Shown here: piece by piece, positions 1 to 8,739 of the stretch
Layout of the letters: each line of letters begins with the position of its first letter
Position numbering within the stretch: the first letter of the stretch is position 1
Assembly: GCA_039583875.1 (NCBI GenBank)
Contig: CM077165.1
Location: 72,652,757 to 72,716,756, forward strand
DNA: 64,000 nucleotides
Origin: Platanthera guangdongensis
Taxonomy: Eukaryota; Streptophyta; Magnoliopsida; Asparagales; Orchidaceae
Reading direction: 5' to 3'
Notes under the pieces: model-generated
Seen by the model: the letters and a program-made list of their open reading frames with translations, nothing else
Told to the model about the DNA's origin: nothing
Databases searched by the model: none
Program-made: the position numbers and the translations under genes

Positions 1-557
1 CATTTTTGACCTAAATACCATTATTACGGCAAGGCTAAGGTTTGCATGGATTCCATCCAAATCATCTCCAAATGAGATGAAATTTTAACTAGAGTCTTGT
101 GATGACCGCAAAGACCAATCACCAAAATTTGGGTGAGTTTGGATTTCATTTGGTCCCTTAATTAATTTACCCTAGAGTAATTAAATGATTTCAAAAACTA
201 TAGAAAAAGCATCCCTAAAAATTCTCATTTTTCGGCAGGACCTAGGTATAGACTAGAGCGTCTCACTTTCCAAAGTTCAAGTAATTTGGACAAGAGATGA
301 ATTATGGGAACTCATTTTAATCTCTGGATAGCTTTAGGTATAGATCCCACCAAATTGAGTGCCCTGATCAAACCATTTACCAAAATTGGTTCAAAGAAAT
401 TTTAAATTAAAGTAGACCCAGAGGGCTACAACCTATATGTTGACCATTTTCTCTAAATTAGCATCTCGGTATTTTTAATAATTAAAGACATTAAATACTA
501 AAGGTGTGACAAAAATGAAATAAATAGAAAATACATAACCTTTAGTTTAAATCATTG

Positions 558-1085
558 TCAGCGCGAATCTTGGCATAGATCGGGCGGCTGCCGGTTGTCT
601 TCAACCTCCAGCAAACGGCCCCGATTTCTCCTTCCTAGAGCATCTTCCACATGCTGCCGCCGGCCATCCGGCCACCTCCCTGGCCGGCCACCGCCACCAC
701 CACATCCGTTGAGGTGATGGCTATCGTCAGGCGGCGGCACAGCTACCGGAGGGGCGGATTCCGGCGATACCGACGGGATGAAATAATACGGAAAACCAGG
801 AAATTTCAACCTTCGATCGGGTTCAATTAAGCCCGAAACTTGGCCCTTTCTGTTGCTATGATCTACCCATGGAAGAAGGAGAGGAGGAGGACCTTTATCG
901 CCACCTGAGAGTGGGTGATGTGCCTCCTTGCCATTTCCGACCACCAAGCTTTGGCTCCTCTGCAACCTCCACACCAACTCCTTTGAAACTAAAATGTGAT
1001 CGGGGAAAAATCTTCCCCTTGCCCCGGTGAAGGTTTCTAATGTAGGAATTGGGGAGAGGAGGTTTGTAACTCCCCAATTCATCAA
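558..1085 (-). other. Open frame of 175 codons inside giant LTR G1
   Basis: A minus-strand open frame begins with two Met codons and stays open for 175 codons. The corresponding place in the G2 LTR (54,067-53,531) also begins with two Met codons, and the two translations share blocks such as GPPPLL, PPPDDSHHLNG and the spaced pattern RRQH-E-ALG. It is Gly/Pro/Arg-rich, with no recognised domain or membrane segment. It could be an LTR-borne accessory frame, or just conserved GC-rich LTR DNA that happens to stay open; the G2 copy is interrupted. I do not assign a function. Confidence 0.3.
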
Positions 1086-1687
1086 AACACCATTAAAGCC
1101 ATTAATGGTGAGTTTTCGGGTTCACCCAATTTGATGTGCTGAGCCTCGACACTTGCCGGCCACCTCCTGAAAACTCCTCTCCTTCCTCCAAGGAGTTAAA
1201 GCCCCATCAAAAGGGGGAGTTATGGGGCCTCTATGGCCATGATGTCCATTAAGCTCTTCTTTCTCTCTCCTCCAAATTTGGGTAACTCCCTCCTCCTCTC
1301 TCCTAGTCACCAAATTGTAAATTTGGTGGGCCCAAAATGTGTCTCACCACCTCCTAGACCAATGGGCCAAACTTGTCTAGGCCTAGCCCACTTGGATTGG
1401 GCTTGAGTTAGCCATTTAGGCTAGTTTGACCACTTTTACCCAAGAGTTGACTTTGGTCAAATTAGCCACTAGGGTTGACCCCAATGGGTACTTGGTGACC
1501 CATGGGCCTCCCCTAAAGTCTAGAAATACTTGGGTAGGGTTGGCTGGATATCTTGGGGGTCACTTGTCCTTAGTTAGGGCACTTTGACCTTTTTAGGGCT
1601 AAGGTTGACTTGGGTCAACTTAGCTCTAGCGTTGACCATACTGGGTCAGAGGTGACCCATTGACCTCACTCTAGGGTTAGGATGACA

Positions 1688-1692
1688 TGAGT
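1688..1692. repeat. Target-site duplication, left side of element A (TGAGT)
   Basis: TGAGT directly precedes the TGTAATGCC start of the A 5' LTR. TTAGT directly follows the A 3' LTR (29,583-29,587). Four of five bases agree, and the giant-LTR sequence continues in register on both sides. Confidence 0.75.
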
Positions 1693-3783
1693 TGTAATGC
1701 CTCGAAACTCAAAAGAGCGACGAGAGGCATTTTGAGCCAAGTTTGGAATTTGGCAGGGGGCACACGGCCTGGGACACGGGCGTGTCCCAGGGGCGTGTCG
1801 TGCTTGGATCGACAAACTGGCGGAGATCGATGAATTTTGGAGTCGATGATCGTCGAGCAGCTAACACGACCTGAGACATGGGCGTGCCCCAGGCCGTGTC
1901 CTTCTCGGGTGGTTGGCTGAGTTGAGTTGGGTGAGAAACACGGCCTGGAGCCTAAGCGTGTTCGGGTATGACACGGGCGTGTAATTTGGGACACGGGCAT
2001 GTCCAATACCCGTGTCCTTCATGGGTTGGTGTTGGGCCTGTGTCGATGGAGGAACACGACCAACGATACAGCCATGTACTGGATGATACGGGCGTGTCAA
2101 TCCGGATACGGGCGTGTCGAGAACCCATGTGCTTTTCGGGACGTGTCGGTTTCGATGACGAATGGGGAACACCGGACTGGACACGGGCGTGTCACAGGCC
2201 ATGTTCGGCCCAGATTTTGGATTTCAGATCCGGTTCGTGGCCGTTCGTTTCCTTATTTTGGGATCCAACAGCTCGGGGTTGTTCTTGCTGGGATATACCC
2301 AGGAATATGGTTTCAAATCCCTTATTTCTTTCACTTAGTCTCTTTCTAAAGTTTAGAGAGAGGGGAGAGCATGGAAGAAGAAAGGAGGCTAGATCTGGTC
2401 ACCGGTGGATCTTCGGAGCTCCAAATCGCGAGCCAACTTCGGATCTATGGAGGCAGGGAGATTGCGGTGCTTTCTATACGCATAGATTTCCATGGTGCCA
2501 AGGGAAAATGCTAGGATAACGATTCTCATCCTAGAACATGTGAAGTCCTCTTTTCCTTTGCATAGGAAGCCCGCTCTCGCGAGTTTGCGGTGAGCTGAGG
2601 CGTTCCTTCGGGTAGACATGAATAATCCCATTTGTGTACATGTAGAGTCCGTAATCGAGAACGAATATAAGCATGATATGTGAAGCCTACCCGGACAAGT
2701 TGGTCTGGATCGGTGATGTTGTATTGTATAAATGGCTGGAGAAGACTCCGTGCAATTGGTTGTTTTTCGGGTTTTCTACCCGGTAGATTGTAATAGGGAG
2801 CCTTGGGTACTAACCTCAAGGTGCACCAAAAAAACAGGGCAGATGCATGATTCTGCCGTCTTGATGGCCTGGGATCCAACTTGTACATAACTAGGTTATG
2901 TAATATTGTGTGTTCGATTCACGGGCTTCGGGGAAGCTTAACCCCCGCCGATAACTTTAAGTGTCATGGTGAAGTGAGCAATGGGTTGATTGGAACCGTT
3001 CCTGCTCTATGCGGCTCGGTGTTAGAGGCCTACCAATGGCATAGAGGTCGGGTCTTAGGCTATCAATGTTTTCAAGTGACGTGACTTCTGCTTGAAAGAC
3101 TCAAATGCTCGCGAGTTGTGCCGTCCAAGTGGCGGAGGTGAGACCGCAGTTTTGACCGGGTTCACCGAGAATGTGCCCTGAGAGCATAGGGTGTGTGGTC
3201 GTGCGTGTCTATGCCTTTGATGTAGTGTTATTACTATATAATGCTTGGTTATGCTAATAAAGTGCAGAGAAGGAGCATCGCCGCCCCGAGTTTGGGGGCG
3301 GGATCATTATAATTTGGTCAGCATAGCTGACCGTTGTCTTTGTTTGCCACCGTTGCGGTGGGTTGTTGCTTGCAGGTGCTGCAGGACCAAGCGGTAAATA
3401 GCGGACAAAAGCCCATGTTGTTGTGTCGGCCCTCGAAGGACTAAATATTGAGTGTTTACTTGTTTTATTCATGTGTGACCGGCCTGCGTGCCGTGGTTCG
3501 CAAAATATATAATTTGAGTAAACAATTGTAAGGACTTAAGGCCATTGTACTTGTGTATTATACTTCATTCCTATTAGATTTTATAGTGGACATTCATGCT
3601 TGTGATGGGTTCTTTGTTTTGCAACTTTTAAAATTGCTTCCGCTAGAATGACTCTATGTAGGACGTTGGTTATCTATTGGATGGTATTCCATTGAGTAAC
3701 CACCCGGTCTGTTTGTGGTATATGGCGTCGGGCCCCGGCCGGACCTACTGCTATATGCTATGCGACGGATAGGGGGTGTTACA
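1693..3783 (+). repeat. Element A 5' LTR
   Basis: It begins TGTAATGCCTCGAAAC and ends GGGGTGTTACA, so it has TG...CA ends, and is 2,091 bp. It pairs with 27,503-29,582. Between 1,757 and 2,210 it carries many degenerate copies of palindromes built on ACACGGGCGTGT. A possible polyadenylation signal AATAAA lies at 3,256-3,261, followed by three conserved hairpins (3,281-3,361) and the palindrome-like CTTAAGGCC. The last 220 bp contain the three blocks complementary to the leader (3,564-3,615). Apparent reading frames inside it are products of the repeats. Confidence 0.93.
3281..3361 (+). other. Three-hairpin cluster conserved in all A/B/C/F LTRs
   Basis: Hairpin I is CCGCCCC/GGGGCGG (3,281-3,301), hairpin II is GGTCAGC-ATA-GCTGACC (3,316-3,332), and hairpin III is CCACCG-TTG-CGGTGG (3,347-3,361). 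Hairpin II recurs at 6,895-6,911, 11,882-11,898, 19,105-19,121, 23,529-23,545, 29,115-29,131 and 45,553-45,570. Its arms are nearly invariant, while the loop reads ATA in A, ATT in the sense of B and C, and TAAC in F; only the C 3' LTR has a broken arm. The cluster lies about 25-100 nt after a possible poly(A) signal, so a role in RNA 3'-end formation or packaging is possible but inferred. Confidence 0.7.
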
Positions 3784-3786
3784 ATT

Positions 3787-3796
3787 TGGTATCAGA
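3787..3796 (+). other. Primer binding site of element A
   Basis: TGGTATCAGA starts four bases after the LTR end. It is complementary to the 3' end of plant initiator-Met tRNA (ten bases, then divergence to CT). Confidence 0.9.
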
Positions 3797-3822
3797 CTAC
3801 TGGTTTCGGTCAGGCTTAAAAT

Positions 3823-3859
3823 GAATTTGTGGACAAATTCTTTTTAAGGGGTGGTGAGC
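3823..3859 (+). other. Leader hairpin plus purine-tract-like module (element A)
   Basis: The inverted repeat GAATTTGT-GG-ACAAATTC (3,823-3,840) is followed by a T-run and AAGGGGTGGTGAGC. The same arrangement, AATTTCG-rich inverted repeat then CTTTTAAGAGGGAGAG, stands just before the 3' LTR at 27,466-27,501. In B and C the leader copy reads GAATTCGT-GG-ACGAATTC (23,028-23,045 and 18,607-18,624), so one T:A pair of A is a C:G pair there. The module is therefore duplicated at both ends of the internal region. Confidence 0.65.
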
Positions 3860-3928
3860 ACATGTATGTGCGTCATCGTTATAACATCAAAAGAACCCAT
3901 GAATGTCCACTTAGGAATGAAAATACAC

Positions 3929-4009
3929 GTGTTTGAGGAACCTGCGTGTTCCTATAATTGTATTTTGCAATTTTGTTTGGTCGCTTAACGAGGTTTTGTA
4001 CAACTATAG
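3929..4009 (+). other. Candidate 5' leader intron of element A (81 nt)
   Basis: The gag frame begins right after TTTTGTACAACTATAG, which looks like a splice acceptor, with CTTAAC about 20 nt upstream as a possible branch site. No in-frame AUG lies near the gag start. An AUG at 3,899 in the same frame is followed by stops TAA and TAG before gag; removing 3,929-4,009 (CAC|GTGTTT...CTATAG|GTG) would join them. The equivalent segment is also 81 nt in B (22,859-22,939), C (18,439-18,519) and F (46,164-46,244, donor lost). The donor is weak and the choice is tentative. Confidence 0.4.
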
Positions 4010-5149
4010 GTGACCAGAAGTGGTGCAGGGCCGTCAGAACGCCCAGTTTCTGAGGCTAGTAGTGTACCAAATGATGCTCCTGCAACACCTCCCTCGGCTG
4101 AAACCATACGATTGGTTGCCAAAGCAGTGTTGGCCATGATCAATGTGCAGCCTGCAAGGCAAATGCAATAGCCCGCTCCTACAATGGAGCAGGTACCGCT
4201 TCAAAGGGATGAATCGAGAAGAGTGGAGCAGGTAGTGGTGGAACCTTTGGTGCCTAGGAGAGCAACCGAGAGACAGCTCAAACATGTTATGGGCTTCAAT
4301 CCTCCTGTGTCCTCGAGGTTGGGGACCCCATCCCAAGCTGAAGATTGGCTCGCCTGAGTGAAGAGAGTCTTGACAGCGATGGAGACGGAGGAGTGGCTGA
4401 TCACCACTATAGCTATGTTCCTGTTGGATGGAGACGCTAGGCTGTGGTGGGAGGGTTTGGAGATGCATCTATCGAGAGGAAGGCAACTTACAGACGTCTT
4501 AATGGAAGAGTTCTCGAGACTGTTCTTGACAAGGTACCTCCCTTTAGTGTAGAGGATAGCTTTGGAGAACGAGTTCCTGAAATTGGTGCAAGGAGAGAGT
4601 AGCGTGGATGAGTATCTCCACGGGTTTACTCGATTGGGTCAGTATGCTAGCTCTACGTTCACGGATGAGGAGCATAAGACCAACCGTTTCTATGAAGGTC
4701 TAAGAGATTACTTGATGCTCCTACTCTCAGGGCTTATGACGCCGGGCTTCTTGACCCTAGTCAACATGGCTCGGTCTTTGTAGAAGGATATAAAGAACGT
4801 GCAAGCAAAGAAAAGCTCTGGTGATAAGAGGTCAGAGTTCAAAGTGCTGAACTTCTCAAAGTCTGTGTTCCGGAAGTGGAATAAGAATGCTAGGACTTCG
4901 ATTCTAGCCCCCTCTGCTGGTGCTTCTGGGGCGACTACAGGTCGGACCCCGGGCGCATATTACAACTGTGGGAAGCCGGGGCATTACGCCCGTAAGTGCC
5001 AGGGTGGACGTCCAAAGTCTGAGTTGAAGCTGGGAGCAACATATGAAGAAAAGGGCAAGACGTGGAGTCAACCGCATCCCAAAATGCTCAACCTAGAGTT
5101 TACAATCTTGGCCAGCAGGAGGCCATTAAGCAAGCGGATGTGGTGACAT
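4010..5149 (+). pseudogene. gag: gag of element A, degenerate
   Basis: Capsid/nucleocapsid polyprotein of a Ty3/gypsy element, which would form the virus-like particle in the cytoplasm. The retrotransposon gag core lies near 4,340-4,790, with the motif LWWEGLE at about 4,440 and the segment VDEYLHGFTRL at about 4,610. The zinc knuckle near 4,963-5,004 reads YYNCGKPGHYARKC, so the first zinc-binding Cys is a Tyr. The frame is interrupted by stops near 4,169, 4,355, 4,550 and 4,781, and by a one-base loss near 5,060. The start is placed after the splice-acceptor-like TATAG because homology to B and C reaches that point; no AUG is available there. Confidence 0.85.
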
Positions 5150-5224
5150 GTACAGTTTAAATTTATAGCAAGTTAATTTTTAAATACTTGTTATGCGCAT
5201 GTTACCTTACCACTGCTTGTATAG
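5150..5224 (+). other. Candidate gag-protease intron of element A (75 nt)
   Basis: It begins GTACAGTTTAA and ends GCTTGTATAG, is T-rich, and has CTTAC 20-odd nt before the end as a branch-like site. Unspliced reading stops at TAA four codons into it. Spliced out in phase 1, the frame from gag (…GAT GTG GTG ACA T) runs directly into protease. It matches B (78 nt) and C (76 nt) in place and phase. No transcript is available to me, so splicing is inferred. Confidence 0.55.
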
Positions 5225-6449
5225 CATTTGTTTTGATTTGTGAGAATCCGGCGAGAGCACTCTTTGATACGGGAGCTTCACACTCCTTTTTGTCCGAAGG
5301 ATTCATATCGCGCATTGGAGTACCTTCTTCGATGGCGAAGGACAAACTGGATGTGTTGTTGCCGAATGAGTGTTCGATGTGCGCAGATAGAATCTGTGGC
5401 GTAAAGATTCGTATTTGGAGCCAAGAGTTCGATTTGCAAGCATCGTTGCTACCACTGGTGGAGTTCGACATGATATTTGGCATGGAATTGCTCTCGGAGC
5501 AGCAATCCTATATTGATTGCGGTCGAAAGGAAGTCAAGTTGGGAACAGGTCGTGAGATGACTTTTGCGTGCTTGAAAGGGTTAAGCAAGACTTTGATGTC
5601 TGCTCTTCAGGTGGTGAAGGCGGTTCGTGCTGGAGTAGAGCTGTTCTTTACGCTAGTGGAGGTTGCAAAGCCTAAGCCTACGTTGGATTGTATTTTAGTG
5701 GTAGCTGAGTACCCTGATGTGTTCCCTACCGATCTTCCTGGAGACCCGCCTCAACGGGAGATAGATTTCACGATTGAGCTAGTGCTAGGTGCGAAACCTG
5801 TGTCACGCTCTCCGTATCGGCTAGCGCCTAAGGAAATGGAGAAGTTGAAGGTTCAACTGCAAGAGTTCTTAGATCAGGGGTATGTGCGTCCAAGTTCGTC
5901 ACCTTGGAGTGCACCGGTCCTATTTGTTAAAAAGAAGGACGGAAGCTTAAGACTATGTATCGATTATCGAGAGTTAAACAAGCTAACGACGAAGAAAAAG
6001 TACCCGATCCGGAGGATTGATGATCTGTTTGATCAGTTAGTCGAGTCGACGGCGTACTGAAAGTTGGATCTCAAGTCCGGTTATTATCAGCTAAGGATAA
6101 GGGAGAGTGATATCCATAAGACAGCTTTTAGTGCGAGATACGGGCATTACGAGTTTACGGTCATGCCATTTGGACAGACGAATGCGCCATCGGTGTTCAT
6201 GGATTTGATGAACAGGACTTTCAGGGAGTACCTAGACCACTTTGTGATCGTCTTCATCGACGACATTTTGGTGCACTCGCAAAGTAAGGAGGATCACTTT
6301 AAGCATCTGCATTTGGTGCTGGAGACGCTGTGGAGGAATCAATTATATGCCAAGTTCTCCAAATGCGAGTTTTGGTTATCCTCAGTGGCGTTCCTTGGTC
6401 ACATAATCAGTGGAGAGGGAATTGCAGTGAATCCGACGAAAATTGTTGC
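5225..6449 (+). pseudogene. pol: pol of element A, 5' part (protease and most of RT)
   Basis: Protease cleaves the polyprotein: the aspartic active site DTGAS is intact near 5,268, and the second conserved stretch [10 protein letters not shown] follows near 5,466. Reverse transcriptase begins near 5,720 ([20 protein letters not shown]) and carries [31 protein letters not shown] and the catalytic FIDD near 6,254. A stop (TGA, a Trp/Ser position) breaks the frame at 6,058. The frame is cut at 6,449 by the LTR of element B in the middle of the RT connection region, and continues at 25,284. Confidence 0.92.
6445..6449. repeat. Target-site duplication of element B, left copy (GTTGC)
   Basis: GTTGC stands just before the B 3' LTR and again right after the B 5' LTR at 25,279-25,283. 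It is a perfect 5-bp duplication, and it shows that 6,450-25,278 entered A as one unit. Confidence 0.95.
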
Positions 6450-8658
6450 TGTAACACCCCCTATCCGTCGCATAGCATATAGCAGTAGCTCCGGTCGGGG
6501 CCCGATGTCATATACCACAGACAGACCGGGTGGTTACTCAATGGACACCATCCAACCAATCACAACGTCCTACGCAGAGCTTTCTTGCGGAAGCAGTTTT
6601 ATAAGCTGCAAATAAAAGAACCCAGCAACAAGCATGAATGTCCACTAACAAGCCAAATAGGAATGAAGTACATACACAAGTACTGGCCTTAAGGCCTTAC
6701 AAATGGTTTACTCTTATTACATGTTTTCCATACCATGGCACGCAGGCCGGTCATACATGAACAAAAGAAAGTAAACACTCCAATTAGGCATTCGAGGGCC
6801 GGCTTCGCAATTTGGGCTTTAGCCTGCTATTGACCGCTTGGTCCAGTAGCACCTACAAGCAACAAACCACCGCACGGTGGCAAACAAACGCAATGGTCAG
6901 CAATGCTGACCAAATTATAACGATCCTGCCCCCAATTCGGGGCGGCGATGCTCCTTCCCTGCACTTATTAGCATAACCAAGCAGTGTAAAAAATATACAT
7001 TTCATCACATGCGTAGGCTCACACGGCCACACACCCCGTGGACTCAGGGCACATTATCGGTGAACATGGTCAAAGCCCGCCGACTCACCACCGTCCCCAG
7101 GACGGCCAAACAATGAGCAATTTGTCTTCCCGGCATTGGTCACGGTAATTGAAACCATAGACCGCCGAAGACCCTCATTTATGCCAACAGCTCTAATCCG
7201 AACGACATAGAACGGGTACGGTTCCATCTAACCCGTGCTCACATCGCAACGTTAATTTAAAACATATGCGCATGTCAAACTTCTCCCGAGTCCCGTTTCC
7301 ATCACAAAATCACATAACCCGGTTATGTTAAAGTTGGCTCCCAGGCCACCAAGTTGGCAAGATCACGCATCCGCCCAGTTTTCCGGGTGTACCTTAGGGT
7401 TAATCCCCAAGGCTCCCTGTTGCAATCTACCACGAAGAAGACCCGAAAAACAAACATTCGCACGGAGTCTTCTCCGACATTTATGCAATACAACATCACT
7501 GATCCAGACCAACATGTCCGGATAGGCTTCACACATCATGCATATGTCCGTTCTCGTTTACGGACTCTACACAACGGGGACTATTCATGTCTACCCGAAG
7601 GAACGCCTCAAACTCACCGCAAACTCGCGAGAGTGGGCTTCCCTATGCAAAAGAAGTAGAGCTTCACATGCTCAAGTAGAGAATCGTTACCCTAGCGTTC
7701 TTCCTTGGCGCCATGGAAATGTAAGCGGATGAAAAGCAACGTACTCTCTTTTCCTTCGTAGATCCGAAGTCGGCTCGCGATTTGGAGCTCTAAAACCCCT
7801 CCAATGATTGGATCTAGACTTCATCTTCCTCCTTCGCTCTCCATTCTCTCTAGAATTTAGACAGAGAACACGGCAGGAAAAATAAGGGTTCTGAAACCCT
7901 TCTCTTGGGTATAATCTCTTCGGGATTAACCACAGCCCTCGGATCCCACAAAAAGGGATGCACGGACACGATACAGGTCTGACCTGGACAATTGGGGTTA
8001 AACACCGCATGGTTCACCAATCCGGAGCAAGACACGTCCGCGACCAATTAAATTGTGTCAGGACATTTAGTCAACTCCCGCCAAAACCCCAGCGTCAACA
8101 CTCCGTGTCGACAGAATTAAACACGCCAGAATCAGTCTCGCGATCGACGATCGTCGAACCAAGATCGTCGACCGCTGCTAGATCATCGAAGGGAGATCTA
8201 TTGCCCGATCATCGAACGCAAAACTCCGGCCAAATCGTCGAACGCGCGGCCCGATCGTCGAACCCATGGCCCGATCTTCAAACCTAGAAAACTGCCTGAA
8301 CGACGAACACGAGGCCCGATCGTCGAACCCAGAAAGCTGGCCCGATCGTCGAACACAGATAGCTGGCCCAATCGTCGAACACAGAATAGCTGGCCCGATC
8401 GTCGAACACAGAATAGCTGGCCCGATCGTCGAACACAGAATAGCTGGCCCGATCGTCAAACGCAATAATTTGACCAGATCGTCGACCGCTGCTCGACGAT
8501 CGTCGAACCCAGATTTCTGCCTGATCGTTTTGGCAGATCTTCAAACTACCCCGACATGCCCTGGGACACGCCCGTGTCCCAGGCCGTATACCCCTGCCAA
8601 ATTCCAAATTTGGTACAGATTCATCACCCGTCGCTCTTTTTAGTTTCGGGGCATTACA
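6450..8658 (-). repeat. Element B 3' LTR
   Basis: On the plus strand it runs TGTAACACCCCC to GGGGCATTACA, 2,209 bp, and pairs with 23,084-25,278. It shares the outer parts of the A LTR in reverse, including hairpin II at 6,895-6,911. Its U3 differs: instead of mainly ACACGCCCGTGT motifs it has a field of GATCGTCGAAC units (8,140-8,520), partly in a 27-bp tandem array. One strong CCTGGGACACG palindrome remains at about 8,563-8,586. Confidence 0.93.
8337..8460. repeat. 27-bp tandem repeat in the B 3' LTR
   Basis: Unit core GATCGTCGAACACAG followed by AATAGCTGGCCC, about four to five copies with few changes. The B 5' LTR has a shorter and more degenerate array at about 24,960-25,085. Because 27 is a multiple of three, the array gives a repeated nine-residue open translation, which is an artefact. 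Confidence 0.85.
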
Positions 8659-8676
8659 GCTCTCCCCCTCTTAAAA

Positions 8677-8694
8677 AATTTCGTCCACGAAATT
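8677..8694 (-). other. Hairpin next to the purine tract of element B
   Basis: A perfect inverted repeat, AATTTCGT-GG-ACGAAATT in element sense, followed by the purine tract AAGAGGGGGAGAGC up to the LTR at 8,658. The same pair stands at 13,777-13,794 in C and at 27,466-27,483 in A (GG loop kept). It resembles the leader hairpin of the same elements. Confidence 0.75.
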
Positions 8695-8739
8695 ACATAA
8701 AGGAAAGATAAGTACAAAATTAAATTGTACCTGAGCGGA

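Larger units (their letters stand above)
1..1692 (-). repeat. Giant LTR of chromovirus family G, copy 1 (left part)
   Basis: This stretch aligns by eye along its whole length with about 52,990-54,680 of the complete G2 LTR, for example TCACCAAAATTTGG near 120 and 53,108, the GC-rich segment near 600-760, and the TTGACTTTGGTCAA anchors at the right end. The LTR is split at 1,692 by element A and resumes at 29,588. By comparison with G2, about 2.9 kb of this LTR lies left of the window. Its own transcription direction is the minus strand, inferred from G2. Whether it is a solo LTR or the 5' LTR of a full element extending leftwards cannot be seen here. Two units of a 158-bp repeat (anchors GGTCAA at 1,455 and 1,613) lie near the break. 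Confidence 0.85.
3564..3921 (+). other. LTR-leader complementarity that spans the primer binding site
   Basis: The leader segment 3,890-3,921 is the reverse complement of three LTR blocks in the same order: TTCATTCCTA (3,564-3,573), AGTGGACATTCAT (3,585-3,597) and GGGTTCTTT (3,607-3,615). The blocks touch in the leader but are separated by 11 and 9 nt in the LTR. The same relation is present in B (LTR about 23,252-23,300, leader about 22,950-22,982), C (LTR about 18,829-18,880, leader about 18,527-18,560) and, weaker, F (about 45,810-45,862 and 46,125-46,160). One LTR change in C still allows a G-U pair. The tRNA primer site lies in the enclosed loop. Confidence 0.7.

Noticed and set aside
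3787..3796. tRNA gene at primer sites
   Set aside because: Only 10-13 bases complementary to the tRNA 3' end are present; no cloverleaf.
4010..4012. GTG as the true gag start codon in A, B and C
   Set aside because: GUG is very rarely used as a start in plants; an upstream AUG joined by splicing, or loss of the start, is more likely.
8337..8460. Regular 27-bp repeats that could suggest a CRISPR array
   Set aside because: Units abut without unique spacers, lie in a plant LTR, and recur in degenerate form in the partner LTR.
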